The position numbers and the translations under genes were made by a program. Positions 5,924 to 6,422 of a stretch of 6,422 nt of DNA are shown piece after piece. Within the stretch, counting starts at the first letter, position 1. Each line of letters starts with the position of its first letter. Source of the DNA: Anaerolineae bacterium (lineage in GTDB: Bacteria > Chloroflexota > Anaerolineae > Aggregatilineales > UBA3940); contig JADZAD010000289.1 in NCBI GenBank assembly GCA_020852775.1, positions 1-6,422 on the forward strand. The letters are read 5' to 3'. The notes under the pieces were generated by a model. It worked only from the letters and a program-made list of their open reading frames with translations. It was not told the DNA's origin and ran no database searches.

Positions 5924-6422
5924 TCAGAACACCCGCGGGATGTCGAGAGCCTCAATGCGACCGTCCGGTGCGATCGCAGCGATAGTATCCGCAGAAAGCG
6001 CCATCACATAGTTGCTGCTCTCTGGCATGCCTTCAGCCAGTGGCAGGACTGACGTGTCGCTGAACTCATAGACGGTGAGCCCTGACACGCGCAGCAGGTC
6101 AAGCAGCGCCTCAAGGCGGCCGGGTGGGACTTTACCCGCGTGCAGTTCCAGCATAATCGCTTTATAACGCCCCTGCTCCAGCCCGCGCCGCATCCCCTCT
6201 ATGGCGAAGATCTCGCCGCCCTCAATATCCATCTGGACAAGATCGACGCTGTCGATCCCCTGCTCGTCACAGTAATCATCCAGTGCAATGGCATCTGCTT
6301 CTACCTGTTTGTCTGCGTAGAGAGCCTGCATTCGGCTGGTTGCTCCCGGTTCCAGGACGCTACGCACGTAGATCACAATACTGCCACGGATGTCGCTCAC
6401 CGCACTTGGAACGATGTCTACC
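5924..6422 (-). CDS. FkbM-family SAM-dependent methyltransferase (C-terminal part)
   Basis: The frame is open from the right edge to a TGA at 5924-5926, leaving 165 C-terminal residues; the N-terminus and the first SAM-binding glycine loop lie outside. Numbering visible residues from the edge, VPSAVSDIRGSIVIYV (4-19) matches the family's region after the SAM loop. ALDDYCDEQGIDSVDLVQMD and the following IEGGEIFAIEGM (46-77) are the hallmark FkbM segment, where a D-(I/V)-E-G-x-E motif ends the core strand. ELH at 92-94 follows as usual. A GTG at 6400 could be read as a start, but the homologous sequence continues upstream of it without a stop, so it is internal. FkbM enzymes methylate hydroxyls on sugars, polyketides or lipids; the acceptor here is unknown. 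The gene is followed after 27 bp by the membrane-protein gene and is probably co-transcribed. Confidence 0.85.
   Translation of the reverse strand, partial: VDIVPSAVSDIRGSIVIYVRSVLEPGATSRMQALYADKQVEADAIALDDYCDEQGIDSVDLVQMDIEGGEIFAIEGMRRGLEQGRYKAIMLELHAGKVPPGRLEALLDLLRVSGLTVYEFSDTSVLPLAEGMPESSNYVMALSADTIAAIAPDGRIEALDIPRVF

Noticed and set aside
5237..6052. Plus-strand open frame of 271 codons, rich in Gln, Arg and His
   Set aside because: This composition is what results from reading a hydrophobic membrane-protein gene on the opposite strand. It spans two real minus-strand genes and has no family match.
6398..6400. GTG as the start of the methyltransferase
   Set aside because: The upstream codons continue the FkbM-like sequence (VDIVPSA) to the window edge with no stop, so this codon is an internal valine.

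Overview
This is a GC-rich bacterial window, roughly 60% G+C by eye. All seven recognisable genes lie on the minus strand, so transcription runs from high to low coordinates. The gene set and protein flavour suggest a free-living heterotroph, possibly of the Chloroflexota/Thermomicrobia type. That is only an impression from the pyrimidine-degradation pair and the mixed gene neighbourhood; there is no rRNA or other marker to fix the taxonomy.

Region A (about 6422 to 4058, minus) looks like one tightly spaced transcription unit. In order it holds the C-terminal part of an FkbM-type SAM methyltransferase that enters from beyond the right edge, a seven-helix membrane protein of unclear function, a DinB-family metal-binding four-helix protein, and a LysE/RhtB-type amino-acid exporter. 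The gaps are 27, 28 and 8 bp, each start has a good Shine-Dalgarno sequence, and the last pair is probably translationally coupled. No shared pathway is obvious.

Region B (about 4061 to 1479, minus) is a catabolic unit. A sigma70-like promoter with a perfect TATAAT box lies just after (and overlapping) the LysE gene. It drives a nitrilase-superfamily N-carbamoyl amidohydrolase (beta-ureidopropionase type), then a 105-nt spacer with a GC-rich hairpin, then a dihydropyrimidinase/hydantoinase. A 9-bp GC-rich hairpin downstream is the likely terminator. Together the two enzymes would open 5,6-dihydropyrimidines (or hydantoins) to N-carbamoyl amino acids and release beta-alanine (or an amino acid), CO2 and ammonia. 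The reducing first enzyme of the pathway, dihydropyrimidine dehydrogenase, is not in the window. The hydantoinase carries an apparent insertion of about 30 residues next to its last metal ligand.

Region C (1360 to the left edge, minus) is a KAP-family P-loop NTPase, cut by the window edge. It has its own AT-richer, palindrome-bearing upstream region. It is the most 'accessory'-looking gene here, because KAP NTPases include phage-exclusion proteins such as PifA. Its membrane insertion is absent, so it looks soluble. No mobile element, tRNA, rRNA, CRISPR array or long repeat was seen.
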